Source of the DNA: Zymoseptoria tritici IPO323
Lineage: Eukaryota > Ascomycota > Dothideomycetes > Mycosphaerellales > Mycosphaerellaceae
Assembly: GCF_000219625.1 (NCBI RefSeq)
Contig: NC_018214.1
Location: 1,178,001-1,242,000 of the forward strand
Reading direction: 5' to 3'
DNA: 64,000 nt
Both the position numbers and the translations under genes were made by a program. Below, one piece after another: positions 31,365 to 42,580 of this stretch. A model generated the notes under the pieces. The model had not been told where the DNA came from. It did not search any database and saw nothing but the letters and a program-made list of their open reading frames with translations. Every line of letters starts with the position of its first letter. Within the stretch, counting starts at the first letter, position 1.

Positions 31365-32490
31365 ATGCACTCCAAAGTCGTGATCATCGGCTCTGGCCCA
31401 GCCGGCCACACCGCCGCCATCTACGCCGCACGCGCCGACCTCAAGCCTGTCCTCTATGAGGGCTTCATGGCGCTCGGAATCGCTGCCGGAGGTCAGCTCA
31501 CAACCACGGACGAGGTGGAGAACTTTCCCGGTTTCAAAATGATCAAGGGAACGACATTGATGGACAACATGCGAGCACAGAGTGAAGAGTGCGGGACGGA
31601 GATTGTCAGCCAGACTGTGGGCAAGGTGGATCTCTCATCCAGGCCATTCAAGTTCTGGTTGAACCCCATGGGAGATGATGACACTTTGAAAGAGGAGACA
31701 CACACCGCAGACAGCATAATCATCGCAACCGGCGCAAAGGCAAGGCGATTGGATCTGCCTGGCGAGGAGAAGTTCTGGGGTAACGGTGTGAGCGCATGCG
31801 CTGTGTGCGATGGCTCGCTTCCGATTTTCCGCGAGAAGCCTCTGGTGGTTATTGGAGGTGGAGACAGCGCTGTCGAGGAGTCGCTGTACCTGACCAAGAA
31901 AGCGAGCAAAGTCACCGTGCTCGTCCGAAAAGACTTCCTCCGCGCCAGCAAGACCAACGCGAGGAGACTGGCAAACCACGAGAAGGTGGAGATCAGGTAC
32001 AACACGCAGGGTGTGGAGATCAAGGGCGAGGCGGGCGATCGCGGTTTGATGCAGAGCATGGTCATCAAGAACAACAAGACTGGCGAGACGGAGGAGATCC
32101 CCGCAAACGGACTGTTCTACGCTGTTGGTCATGACCCTGCGACACATCTGTTCAACGGCCAGGTGAAGATGGATGAGGATGGTTACATCATCACAACTCC
32201 AGGAACGACCGAGACGAACATCCCGGGTGTATTTGCTGCGGGTGATGTTCAGGATAAGAAGTACAGGCAGGCTGTGACTTCAGCAGGTATGAGCTCTCTA
32301 CAGCACGACTCTCGTCGGACCAATGCTAACATACTTGACAGGATCTGGCTGCATGGCTGCCCTTGAGGCCGAGAAGTTCCTCGCCGAGAACGAAGACGTT
32401 CCGGTCGAGAATGGCGTCGAGGCAGATAAGGGAGCGAAGAAGGGTGATAGCAGCGAGGCGCCTGAGTACAGGTCAAACCCATTGTTGTAG
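31365..32490 (+). CDS. TRR1: Thioredoxin reductase
   Basis: Two exons, 31365-32286 and 32342-32490; the 55-nt intron starts GTATGA and has a perfect CTAAC branch site. The product is 356 aa from MHSKVVIIGSGPAGHTAAIY, which contains the FAD-binding GxGxxG. Also present are the redox centre CAVCDG, the NADPH-binding VVIGGGDSAVEESLYL, and the C-terminal FAD motif GVFAAGDVQDKKYRQAVTSA. It passes electrons from NADPH to thioredoxin. The frame is open for 89 codons before this ATG without any ATG, and the ~43 codons immediately upstream (from about 31236) read like a mitochondrial presequence; see findings. The C-terminal extension after LAENEDVPVENG is Lys/Glu rich. Confidence 0.95.
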
Positions 32491-32818
32491 ATTCGCAGGC
32501 ATGGCAGGGTGAAGGGCATACATAGCTCTGAGTGAATATATCTAGATCTTCAATTGGATACCCCCTTGGCCAGTTTAACGTGGGCATGAAATTCTCTCAA
32601 CGACTAAGACCTTTATCCATAGTCTTGACGATGCCAGCTGCAATGTGTAAATTTTCTGTACCTGAGAGTCGCACATTCACTTCGAGAGCCCCACTTCGTC
32701 GGTCCGGCATCGCAACACAGAGCCGAACGTCAGCTTCCAGACAGTATGGACCATCTTCCATGTACTGAACGACATCGACCCCACAACTCGAAGCTGTAAC
32801 AACCCTACCACTGGATTC
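32491..32818. other. Short intergenic region between TRR1 and the VOC gene
   Basis: About 330 bases separate two tandem plus-strand genes: TRR1 3' end, then promoter and leader of the glyoxalase-fold gene. No feature was recognised. Confidence 0.35.
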
Positions 32819-33401
<583 letters not shown>

Positions 33402-33409
33402 GCTATCCG

Positions 33410-35179
33410 CTAGGGCGGGGCTTCTCGCTTCAGAATATGTATTCGCGGAGCCATACGTATGGCCGGCCAGTATCCCTTCGTGAACTTCTGCCGAGCTACA
33501 AGAGCCATTCGCTGGTACGCATCGTGTACGATGCGGCCCGGACGTCCGAGCACGGCCGGCATTGGAAGAATGTCATCTTCGTCTCCCGGCCTCATCGACA
33601 CACCAGCGAAGCCATTGATCGTGTCGATCTCCTTCCAATTCCCAATGACTTTCTCCGGCTTCTCGGCCAGCACGTAGTCGAACTGCTTCCAGAAGGTCGA
33701 CTTGACAAGCTTTGCTTCGTCTTCTGTCTTGTCGTACCACCAGCCGGGATGTGTCTGCTGCAAGCGCGAAACTCCCGTTTGGCACGCTAAATTGTCCAGG
33801 TAGACATGTATAGGCAGCCTCGGTTCCTGTGGCGCGAGTTTGTGCAGTCTCGACAGAGCTTCACCGCCGGGATAGTTGAGACTTGAGATGTATAGCGAAG
33901 CGAGGCTGATGCCGAAAGAAGCAATCGTCGAAATAATAAGAGCGATGCTCAACAGTCGATACATCGCAGTCTTCGCTCGTCGAGTCCAAATCCAGTTTGC
34001 GCCGCCAGCAGCGACAGCTGTCAATGCCGGGATAGTGTAGACAATGAACCGCCATTCTTTGTGTGGCAGTAAGCTGTATACTGCAATGAATGCCAGCTGT
34101 GGTATGAGAACGTCCTGACTCATTTTGATCTTCAACGCCGTTGGTATGCATATGAGATAAGTCATCGGATTCAGGAGCAGTCGAGGCAGCGCGTTGAGGA
34201 AGTAGAAGTAGAACGGACTGGTTCCCCAGTCGGACGACTTTCCTAGGACTGTGTTGTAGTAGAAGCCAACCCACTCTGGCCAGAGTGGAACTTGTTGCCA
34301 GAAGAACGAGTCTACAGCGACGGTCGCCAGAAGAGCAATCACTGCGCCAGCCAGGCCAGCTGGGATGACTTCTTTAACCAGAGAAATTCGTTGTTGGAAC
34401 AGAAGGTACGCAGTCTCCGCTGCAAGTAAGATCGCGATCTCCGACCGGAAGATGACACCAGCAACGGTGAGCAAGTATAGCGCAAGCCTCCTCCGCCTGG
34501 AGCTGCGCTGTGTCTTCCACGCCATGGACTTGACCATGATCAAGTTCCGCAATGCGACCGTCGTCAGGACGAACGCAAACATGTTGGGCAGTGTCCGGGA
34601 GGCATAGTACATGACGTGGAACTGGCTAGCCTGGAACAAAACGTACCATCTGCCGGCACTGCGTCCGTAGGCCGTCTCGACTGCTCCTTTCAGGTGCCAG
34701 AGAGCAGCTGCATTGGCAAGACCTAGGATCGCTCGGATGAGAAGTTGGACCTGGTCTGGGGAGGAACAGAAGGTCGTCAATGGTCTTGAGACTCCGGCTA
34801 AGAGCAGGGCTCCGACAAAAGTGCGAGGAACGGAACCAGGAAAGGCCACATGATCGTATGAGCTCGCGAGGACTGCTGATGTGTTGGAGAATGGGATGCC
34901 AGTGTTTAAAATGTCATGCGTTGCTTGAATGTTGAAAGATTCTTCGACTTTTGTATATGGTGCGCAGAAGAGATGGACCAGAACGAGAGTTGGCAATAGC
35001 AAGTCTATCGCAGTGTCGACTGACAGTATAAGATCAGCATGTGTATCGATCAGTTCAAAGATAGGAGAGATGATAGTACCCAATGTTCTGCTGCTCATCT
35101 TCCGTGGCTCTCGAGCAAACGAGCTTCGAAACGCACTGATTTGCAATGCCCGCCAGGTGTAGTTTGGGGCAATTGACAT
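33410..35179 (-). CDS. ALG12: Dolichyl-P-mannose alpha-1,6-mannosyltransferase ALG12
   Basis: A single-exon gene of 589 aa starting [20 protein letters not shown]; a second Met at residue 28 is an alternative start. It is a multi-membrane-span GT22 glycosyltransferase. [20 protein letters not shown] in the first lumenal loop is the family hallmark. Other conserved blocks are [36 protein letters not shown] and [21 protein letters not shown]12 adds the eighth mannose to the lipid-linked oligosaccharide in the ER lumen, using dolichyl phosphate mannose, before OST transfers the glycan (OST2 is at 21.6 kb). No intron was needed. Confidence 0.93.
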   Translation of the reverse strand: MSIAPNYTWRALQISAFRSSFAREPRKMSSRTLGTIISPIFELIDTHADLILSVDTAIDLLLPTLVLVHLFCAPYTKVEESFNIQATHDILNTGIPFSNTSAVLASSYDHVAFPGSVPRTFVGALLLAGVSRPLTTFCSSPDQVQLLIRAILGLANAAALWHLKGAVETAYGRSAGRWYVLFQASQFHVMYYASRTLPNMFAFVLTTVALRNLIMVKSMAWKTQRSSRRRRLALYLLTVAGVIFRSEIAILLAAETAYLLFQQRISLVKEVIPAGLAGAVIALLATVAVDSFFWQQVPLWPEWVGFYYNTVLGKSSDWGTSPFYFYFLNALPRLLLNPMTYLICIPTALKIKMSQDVLIPQLAFIAVYSLLPHKEWRFIVYTIPALTAVAAGGANWIWTRRAKTAMYRLLSIALIISTIASFGISLASLYISSLNYPGGEALSRLHKLAPQEPRLPIHVYLDNLACQTGVSRLQQTHPGWWYDKTEDEAKLVKSTFWKQFDYVLAEKPEKVIGNWKEIDTINGFAGVSMRPGDEDDILPMPAVLGRPGRIVHDAYQRMALVARQKFTKGYWPAIRMAPRIHILKREAPP

Positions 35180-35426
35180 GTGAAGTCGGAGTTCATTTGT
35201 TGTTCATCTGGTGGTTGTTGACGATTGTTGTATATAGAACTAGGGAACTCCGCCAAGCTTGATCTGAAGTGAAGACCAGGTTGCCTTGAACGAAGCCACC
35301 TCAGCTCTTGCACCGCGACTTCATCTTGATTCTTTCCATACCGCATCCACTTCCAACGAAAGACCACTCTCGTCAATTCTTCCGCAATACGATCCTCGAC
35401 TGTGAACAAACTACGAATCACACACA
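35180..35426. promoter_or_regulatory. Divergent promoter of ALG12 and YOS1
   Basis: Only 247 bases separate two divergent starts, both of early secretory pathway genes, so the promoter may be shared. No specific site was identified. Confidence 0.4.
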
Positions 35427-35825
35427 ATGGCAACGCTTTTCTTCTCCTTCGGTGGCCTCTTCCAAGGTATATTCCTACAACCGCGCTCATGTCCTCCCAC
35501 TCCCAAGCTCTAACCCGCCTTCCTCTCCACAGTCTCCGTCCTCCTCGTCAATTCAATCGCCATCCTCAGCGAAGACCGCTTCCTCGCACGCATCGGCTGG
35601 GGATCCTCCGCGGCCGCAGAGCCCTCATTCGGCGGAGGAAATGGAATGCAAGGCGACGCGAGCGTCAAGGCGAAGATGATCAATCTGATCAACTCAGTGA
35701 GGACACTGATGAGAAGTCCGTCTCTGTTATACAGCACGGTTGAGAGTTTTGGCTAACACATGCCGGCAGTACCGCTCATCTTCCTCAACATCTTGATTAT
35801 TGTGTGGGCGATCGCTTTTGGTTGA
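35427..35825 (+). CDS. YOS1: YOS1 family ER-Golgi transport protein
   Basis: Three exons: 35427-35466, 35533-35715, 35770-35825; introns of 66 and 54 nt, the second with a non-consensus donor (GTCCGT) but a CTAAC branch site. The product is 92 aa: MATLFFSFGGLFQVSVLLVN and AILSEDRFLARIGWG at the start, INLINSVRTLMRIPLIFLNI near the end. These are the conserved blocks of YOS1 and animal IER3IP1. Two membrane helices flank a short Gly/Ser loop. In yeast YOS1 works with YIP1 and YIF1 in COPII vesicle formation. Individual ORFs miss it because all three exons are short. Confidence 0.93.
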
Positions 35826-36385
35826 AGAGTTGGAGGGAAGCGGATATGAACAGACTCAGGGCTGGCAGAAAGCATGTCAAGAGATGAGATGTCATGCGGC
35901 GCCGAGGGCCACAGGTATACGTGGATGCTGATGAAGGCCGAGTAACGAACGCGATGCGCGATGCTGGACACCGCAGCATTGCGGAGGCGGCATGCATGGG
36001 CAGGCATTGGCAGAACAATCCCCCGGTCTTCGATTGCGGATGTGGACCTACATCGCTGGATGCCGCGTGATGTGCATGCATCGACAAAGGGCAAGCAGCA
36101 TACTGCCTGGACAAGCTCTTGCTAGGAAAGTGCTCGCGGTCGTGAGCCACCTCAGGCAAAGCCAGGCATCACAGACAAGAGGACACATGGAACAGGACAA
36201 GTGAGAGTCCGAAAGAAGAGGCTCAACCAGAATGCCGGCGTCAACAATAGCGTACAGTCCACACTACTATACATCTATATCGGTTGACCATCATCGGCAC
36301 GACGACCACAACATCCCATCTCTTCAGCTGTGTGAGCCAAATCTTCAAGTCGTCTCCTCATCTTGTTCTGTACAACACCGTCCTC
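35826..36385. other. Convergent 3' regions of YOS1 and the CreB-type gene
   Basis: About 560 bases lie between two stops on opposite strands. Short frames only. No element was recognised. Confidence 0.4.
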
Positions 36386-38847
36386 TCAAATCATAGCACT
36401 CTTCTTCCTCCCCAGACTGAACCGATTCCTCTTCACCTCTCCACCGGTAGGATTCGTGGGAGTCCTTGAAAGTCCCATTTGCGGCAGCACGGTTGGTGCG
36501 TCATCCCTTGGGCTCGCCACATCATGTCCACTACCACGACCATTACTGCTATCCGTCTTCTCCGTCTTCTCCGTCGAGCTCGTCGTGGTCGATAGCGAGG
36601 GCAGAAAATGTCCATTCCCGACCGCGGGAGACGAGGGTTCTCTCGCCGGGATCGCGGGAGGCTTCTCCTTGCCGCCGCCGAAGAGACTCTTGCTGCTTCG
36701 ATGCTTCAGACTCATACTCCCCGGTCTGAACCTTGCTAGACCGCCCAGTCCAGTCTTGGTCTGCGTGTCGCCTCGCGATGTGGCTTCTTCCGCGGCAGTT
36801 TGCTTGGACATGTCCATGACCTGCTTGAGCTCCTCCTCTTGTTTCTTGAACGTCTCCATGCGATGCAACTGTGCGACACGGCGTTTCTCAATGAGAGCCT
36901 TCTCGGCGGCCTTTTCGGCGGCTTTGCGTTCTTTCTCCTCGGCTTTGAGTTCTTTCTTGGATTTCGAGGGGAGGACGGGGTTGAAGGGTGTGTTTTGTGA
37001 TTCAAAAGCTCTGGTATTGGCAAGCGGCGCAGTGTGGGCGTGAGCGAGAGGATCCATATGCTCCATACCTTCGGCGATAGGCGTCTTGGCTGTCATCATC
37101 GGATGCAGCACATGTCCGTTTCTCGCGGAAGTGTCCTTTGCTTCTGTCTCGGACGTGGCGGCAGCAGCTGGATTTGCGGCTCTTGCTTCGGCTTCCTGCT
37201 CGGCCAGCATGGCTTCCATGGTGGTTTCTTGGTAGAAGAGGACGTATGCGCAAGCGAGCTGTTTGGCATCTTGCACGCCCGGGACCGGCTCGCCGCCGAA
37301 GAAGTTCATCACATAGCTTTTGTCGACCGGCTCCACCAGCTCGTCGTCGAACAGTAGCCAGCCACGATCCTGAGTCTTGACGATGCTGACGTAGTGACCG
37401 TGATATGGTCCTCCTCCGATATGTACCACCACCGAGCTCAACTCGTATAATCTATCCGCATCTTCGGCATCGTCGGTCGTGTTAAAAAGTCGTAGGTAGA
37501 ATGGATACACAACTCGGTGAAAGAGCTTCTGTAATCGTTGAAGATCTTCAGTGTATTTGAATCGCTTCAGATGTAATGCCAGGATCCGCGGTAGTCGTTT
37601 AATCTTCATCCGTTTCTCTGCCTCTTGTAGTCCACCGCAATTATCGCAGTGGAACTTGTTACGCTCGCACAGCATCTCTTCTTCGGAGAATTTCCGTAAG
37701 CAAGATGTGACAGATGTATGTGCTTCGAGGTCGACGGATAAATCCAGAAATGCTTCGTCTCGCTGGGAAGTGGTCTCACACGTCAAGCATCGAGTCTCTG
37801 AAGTCAGAAGCCCTTCGAATAGATCGTGCACCCAATGCGTGTCGAGCACAGCCGGTGCAGTATTCCCACTCTGCACGACTGCCGAATCCTCTCCGTCCCC
37901 ATCCTCCGGCGCCGAACCATCTGCCGCGGGCGGAGCAGGTAGCGGATTCTGCTTCGCAAACATCTCCACATTATCCACCACCTGATTGAGCAGCAGGTTC
38001 AAAAACTCATGTGCATCCTGATGCATTGCCGAACGGAACATCTCATTCTCCCTGCGCAGAATCTCCAGAAATCGATGCGGACTAACCACTCCATACCGCG
38101 ACTGATTCGAGATGATCGCCTCGAAGATATCCCTCATTGATGTGAACAGCGACTCCTCCATGCCATATGTATTCGAATTGTCCGACGTCATGTCCAACAC
38201 CGGCCCAGCCTGTAATGCCATCTTCTTTCTGTATTCGGGCGACTCCTTGTTTTCTTCCGGAGGCTTTTGACCTGGAGGGAGTGGTGATCCGGGAACCACT
38301 ACTTTTCGCGCGGGCGAGGTCGGATTTGGGTATGGTGTCGTGGAGGTGAGCCGCGGTGATCGAGGAGGTTCGTGAGACCCATTAGGTCGTATCTGTTCGA
38401 GGAAGGCGGTCGAGGGGAAGTTGATGACATGTTCTCGAAATGGCGCGGAGTAGTAGAGGCACTGGACTATGGAATTACAATAACTGGGAAGGAAGGTCAG
38501 TCTTGGTTGGGAGGGTCGTGTAGTTGAAGCTCTTGCATACCAGGTCGAACCGTACTGTAAGGTGATGTTGGTTAGCCAAATCGTTCAACTGCGCTTCATG
38601 AAGGCAACGTACATTTTCGAACCCAAAGAACTTATCACTGCCATCCTTTCGTATAGGATCAGTGATATCCGCAAGATGCTTCTCCAGAGGTGTAGGTGCA
38701 GGCGCATTTGGATCTTTCTTCACAGGCGTTGTGGAATTCGCCTTGTCTTGCGCCTGGAGCCAGTGCTTGTCAGTACATGTAGATGCGGCCGGACGACAAC
38801 CTCCTCGGACATACCGATCCCGCCTTGAACTTCCCAAAGAACGACAT
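36386..38847 (-). CDS. creB: Ubiquitin C-terminal hydrolase of the CreB/UBP9 type
   Basis: Four exons on the minus strand: 38847-38815, 38753-38613, 38554-38541 (14 nt) and 38483-36386; introns of 61, 58 and 57 nt. The product is 761 aa starting [11 protein letters not shown]. The Cys box is YGSTCYCNSIVQ, with catalytic Cys63; its TGT codon is split by the third intron. The zinc-ribbon pairs CLTC and CDNC are present, and the His box is [33 protein letters not shown] is also typical. Residues after about 480 are a Lys/Glu/Ala coiled coil and a Ser/Thr/Pro tail. In Aspergillus, CreB removes ubiquitin in the carbon catabolite repression pathway; by homology this is the same enzyme. Confidence 0.92.
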
Positions 38848-40287
38848 GCTATGCAATTATGCGCCGAGCCACGCGATCCGTAATGTACAAGGAGGAAAAA
38901 GGTCGCCGGCTATCTCGAGTCGTGAACTCGCAGACGTCCGCAGCAGACAGGTACGGGTGACGTCTTGACGACCATCGGGATAGGATGTTCCGCTATGCAA
39001 TCAAGCGACAAGATCGGAGTCCGGAGAGAATGGTGGATGTTGCTCGCTGGGAGGATCGAGGTCCGTTGGATCGAAGATCAATTGAGCCTGCAATTGCCTT
39101 TGGGCGAGAAACCGATGGGTGGTCGAGGAGAATGGTCGCCAGAGATCGCGGGGTCTGAAGGATTGCAGACAAGAGCGTATAGGCGAGCGACGGAGGCTTC
39201 GGGGAATTATGCCGTGGCGAGGAAGGGGGTTTGGTGGTAAGAGAGAGAGAGAGGGTATCGAGATCGGAAAGGTCAAGGTATGGAAGAGAGCGAGAGTGCA
39301 GATGTCATGGCCGTGGAATTGACAAGCCGTCGGTTGGTCAGTCAAGGATGTCCCATCGGAAGGAATAGACGTCGGCAGGGCACGGGCAGGGTCACGTCGG
39401 GTCGGTCAGAGAGGTGTGGTCGTGGGTCGGCTATGGAGAGTTGGTGGTTGGTGTGCCAGTTGCCAGAAGATGCTGCTGCGGCACGGAGGTCGACGGCCTT
39501 CTAGCTCCGCCCGCACCGTACCTTAGTCAAGGCAAGTCCTTTCGTAGCGTCAAATGCTGATTAACCGATGGGTGAATGAGAACCTTCACATCGTTGATCG
39601 TTGGTCTCGCGACTGCACTCCACTACGCCGCCGACGCGTGGGATCGAGAAGGATTCGTATTTCTCGCTTGGAGACTCTTTGTCCCACACAAGTGAACGAA
39701 GTCATCTAACAATCTCCAAGACGGCAATACACTCGAGGTCGAATGATCGTCCCAAGCCTCGATGACATCGAAAGGCCGGCAGTTTTACTTTGAAACGAGC
39801 GATTTCCCACGTGGTTTTGGTTGCCTTAGTCTCGCAGCAGAACGAGGCACGACGCACGCACATACAAGTGATCGGCACGTGGAGGAGCAGCGATCGAGGA
39901 ATCACTCGCCGAAGGACATCACATAACTTTAGTGGCCACAGCTCGGGTGCACAGATTCACTTGTCCGGGTTGCAATACGGACAGAATACTGTATCGCTTC
40001 GTCCACCTCAGACAACGAACGACAGACGATCGATCCCACCACTGCAATACACTCGCAGCATTGATACTGCTAGTGCTTACCCATTGCGACATTGAAATAC
40101 CACCCTGCATGAACATCGGCCCGCCATACTACTCGGAGTACACTGTACATGCAGCAGGAGAAGGCAAATTGGTCCAACAAGGCTGCAGCTTGCATGAATC
40201 CATCTATGTCAATCGACCCGCCACACTGGACGGATCGTGGTATCATGTCGACATCCTACCTTCATGCATTCAATTCGATGCCTCCCT
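38848..40287. other. Intergenic region, no gene seen
   Basis: About 1.4 kb lie between the creB start and the SNX4 stop (both minus strand). It contains an (AG)n run near 39240-39255. A 114-codon minus-strand frame (39345-39001) and a plus-strand frame overlapping the SNX4 end show no recognisable domain and are not accepted. The creB promoter must be here. Confidence 0.4.
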
Positions 40288-42051
40288 TCATCCCGCCTTT
40301 GCCGCTGCGTCAATCTCCTTCTGCCGTCGCTCTTCCTCCTCTACAAACCTCTCCCAGATCTTGATATTATTCTCGAAGAATCCCACATGCGCATCCGCCA
40401 GACTCCCCAACGTATCTCTAAACTCACTCGCCTTGATCCTCTCAAAGTCCGCAATCTCCTTGACGACCTCCTCGTCAAACGCCTCGCTCGTCTTCTTCGC
40501 GTTCTCCACCTCCGTCGTGAGTCGGCTGATCTGCACCTCCAATTTCCGTTGCCTCTCTCGTCGAGACTGCTCGTGGTCCACGCCGCGTACGTCTTCGATC
40601 TTTTGTCGTAGGAAACCAGAAGCGCCCATCGAGCCGTGGCTGGCGAGCGTGTCGCGTTCTTGCGCCGCTTTGGTGAGGTAGTCGGTCAGGCCTTCAAAGT
40701 CGAGTTGTTTCTGCTCACGTGTCTTGAGCAGAGACTTGACTGACAAGATGTAAGCTTCCATATCTTTGAGAGAGCCGAGATAGTCCTGGTCGGTATGGTC
40801 TTTCAGTCCCTTCCAGCCTTCGCTCGTGGTTTGTACACTCGCCGCGAATCTTGTGAGTTCATCTTCCACGCCGGGTTCGAGGGCTGCAAGTTTCTGAAAT
40901 TGTGTCGCGAGGTCTGCGTAGTCGCCTTCCAGATCTGACTCGCGCTTTGCTACCCGTGCGACTGTTTTGCTCACGGTACCCAAGTCGCTGTCCAGCTTTG
41001 ATGCCCGCGCGTTGACGTCCTGAAATCTCTGGTCCGCCCTGTGTGGTTTTGTGAAAGCGTTCAGGAAGCCATCCGTCCAGCTCTCCAACACCGAGCTGTT
41101 TCCTCCATCGCTCCCGCTCATGCCTCTCTGCGGTCGTGACTTCATTGTCGCATTCCAATCGTTCGACTCCAGGAACAGTACCAAGATCGTCGCTCTCCGC
41201 AATACCGGGTGTAGCGTCAGGCGTGTGAGGAACCTCCCGAGTGAATGTGCTCTCCGCGCTGTAAAGTCTGGCCCAAAGCGGTCACCTCGTACGTATGACA
41301 TGTTATGTTTGTCCGGGAGAGGCGGTACGGCGCATTGAGGATACTCCTTTTGCAGAGTGCGGTAGAGGAAAACGAAGTCGGTGAAGCGTCGGCGTGTCGT
41401 GATGTGTGAGGATTGGAAGGATTTGAAGTCGGTGTTGGCGGTGACAAGGTAGGAAACGTAGGCGTTTTGGGTGCCCTCACCTTCCTTTTGGGGTTGGCTG
41501 ACGGTACATTCGAGTCGGCCATGGTGTCCGGGTCCTGCTAGATCTTGTTCCGTTGCATCGTGTCCAGCTTGCTCCCAGTCTTGCTGTCCGCCGAAGTCGC
41601 TGTTGCTGCTGCCTGCCTCCATGCTGCTACCGCTACCGTAGAGGTTGTTGAAGGCAGAGAACTTTTGAGCCAACTGTTTGTTCGACAGTCCGCCAGAAGG
41701 ATTGCTGTAATGGTTGCCTTGCAGATTGTTTGCGCCGTTGGAAGCTGTAGGCTGGGCGGCTTCGTCACCACAGAAGTCGAAGTCGGAGTCCGGGTCGGAA
41801 TCGATGTCGGGGTCGTCAGAAGGCGGGGCAGTGAGAATGTATTCGATGGAGCTGTGAGTGCAGGAAGCCGGCGATGTGCCTTGTTCTTGGCTCATTCGTC
41901 GTGTAGATGCAAGAGCTGTTGGCGGTGGATTACTATCGAGCTGCGAGGCCGAGACATGACGGGCGGAGACATGACGCTGCAGATGCTCGGAACGGCCATT
42001 TTCGTGACGTGATAACCCGATCTGGGCATAGTCATCATTATTCCATTCCAT
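40288..42051 (-). CDS. SNX4: Sorting nexin SNX4/ATG24
   Basis: A single exon of 587 aa from the ATG at 42051 (MEWNNDDYAQIGLSRHENGR). Two more in-frame ATGs at 42129 and 42156 could lengthen it by up to 35 residues. The first ~175 residues are disordered. A PX domain follows (about 180-300) with RRRFTDFVFLYRTLQKEYPQ and the phosphoinositide-binding Arg, then a BAR domain of long helices to the C-terminus (FGNNIKIWERF-like end, actual FFENNIKIWERFVEEEERR). SNX4 sorts cargo from endosomes to the Golgi and acts in selective autophagy with SNX41/42. Domain order and helical C-terminus fit SNX4 well. Confidence 0.9.
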   Translation of the reverse strand: MEWNNDDYAQIGLSRHENGRSEHLQRHVSARHVSASQLDSNPPPTALASTRRMSQEQGTSPASCTHSSIEYILTAPPSDDPDIDSDPDSDFDFCGDEAAQPTASNGANNLQGNHYSNPSGGLSNKQLAQKFSAFNNLYGSGSSMEAGSSNSDFGGQQDWEQAGHDATEQDLAGPGHHGRLECTVSQPQKEGEGTQNAYVSYLVTANTDFKSFQSSHITTRRRFTDFVFLYRTLQKEYPQCAVPPLPDKHNMSYVRGDRFGPDFTARRAHSLGRFLTRLTLHPVLRRATILVLFLESNDWNATMKSRPQRGMSGSDGGNSSVLESWTDGFLNAFTKPHRADQRFQDVNARASKLDSDLGTVSKTVARVAKRESDLEGDYADLATQFQKLAALEPGVEDELTRFAASVQTTSEGWKGLKDHTDQDYLGSLKDMEAYILSVKSLLKTREQKQLDFEGLTDYLTKAAQERDTLASHGSMGASGFLRQKIEDVRGVDHEQSRRERQRKLEVQISRLTTEVENAKKTSEAFDEEVVKEIADFERIKASEFRDTLGSLADAHVGFFENNIKIWERFVEEEERRQKEIDAAAKAG

Positions 42052-42580
42052 ATTCGCGCGCTCCTTCTTTCTTCTTGAGGAAAGTGTTGTCTCGAAGATC
42101 CAAGCTCCAAGGTCTTCACTTCCAATCATTGCGGCGCGAGCCTTCCTTCCCGTCATTCTTCTTGATCGAATCACTCGGATTCGAAGAATTCACGAGCTTC
42201 TTCAAATTTACCGTGAGTTCGTCAAGTATTCAGCGGACGGCGTTTCTCGAGACGACTGAGGCATCATAGAACAAGGCAAGCATCCAGTACGAGACATATG
42301 TAGGAGAGGACATCTTGACAGGTATACGTCGATATACGAAAGGTCGCTGCATGTGAACATTGGCGTTCGCGAAACCGTAGATCGCACCCCTGCAGCGCTA
42401 GCCCACGTTGTTGGCGTTGGCATCCTTCATACGAAGCCATACGAAGGATCGTGTCGCTGTCATGAGACGGAGGCTCGAGATCCTTCCTCCGTCTCCGTCT
42501 CCCCGTCCATTAAGTAAGAGCAGCCGGGCGCTTCCTCTTCGACATCTAATCGACTTGACTCCATTGTTACTTGGACCACA
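42052..42580. promoter_or_regulatory. Divergent region of SNX4 and the P450 gene
   Basis: About 530 bases contain the SNX4 leader (with upstream in-frame ATGs) and the P450 promoter. No specific motif was identified. Confidence 0.35.

Noticed and set aside
39932..40681. A 249-codon plus-strand frame near the SNX4 end
   Set aside because: Its second half is antisense to the SNX4 BAR domain and its first half has no recognisable motif.
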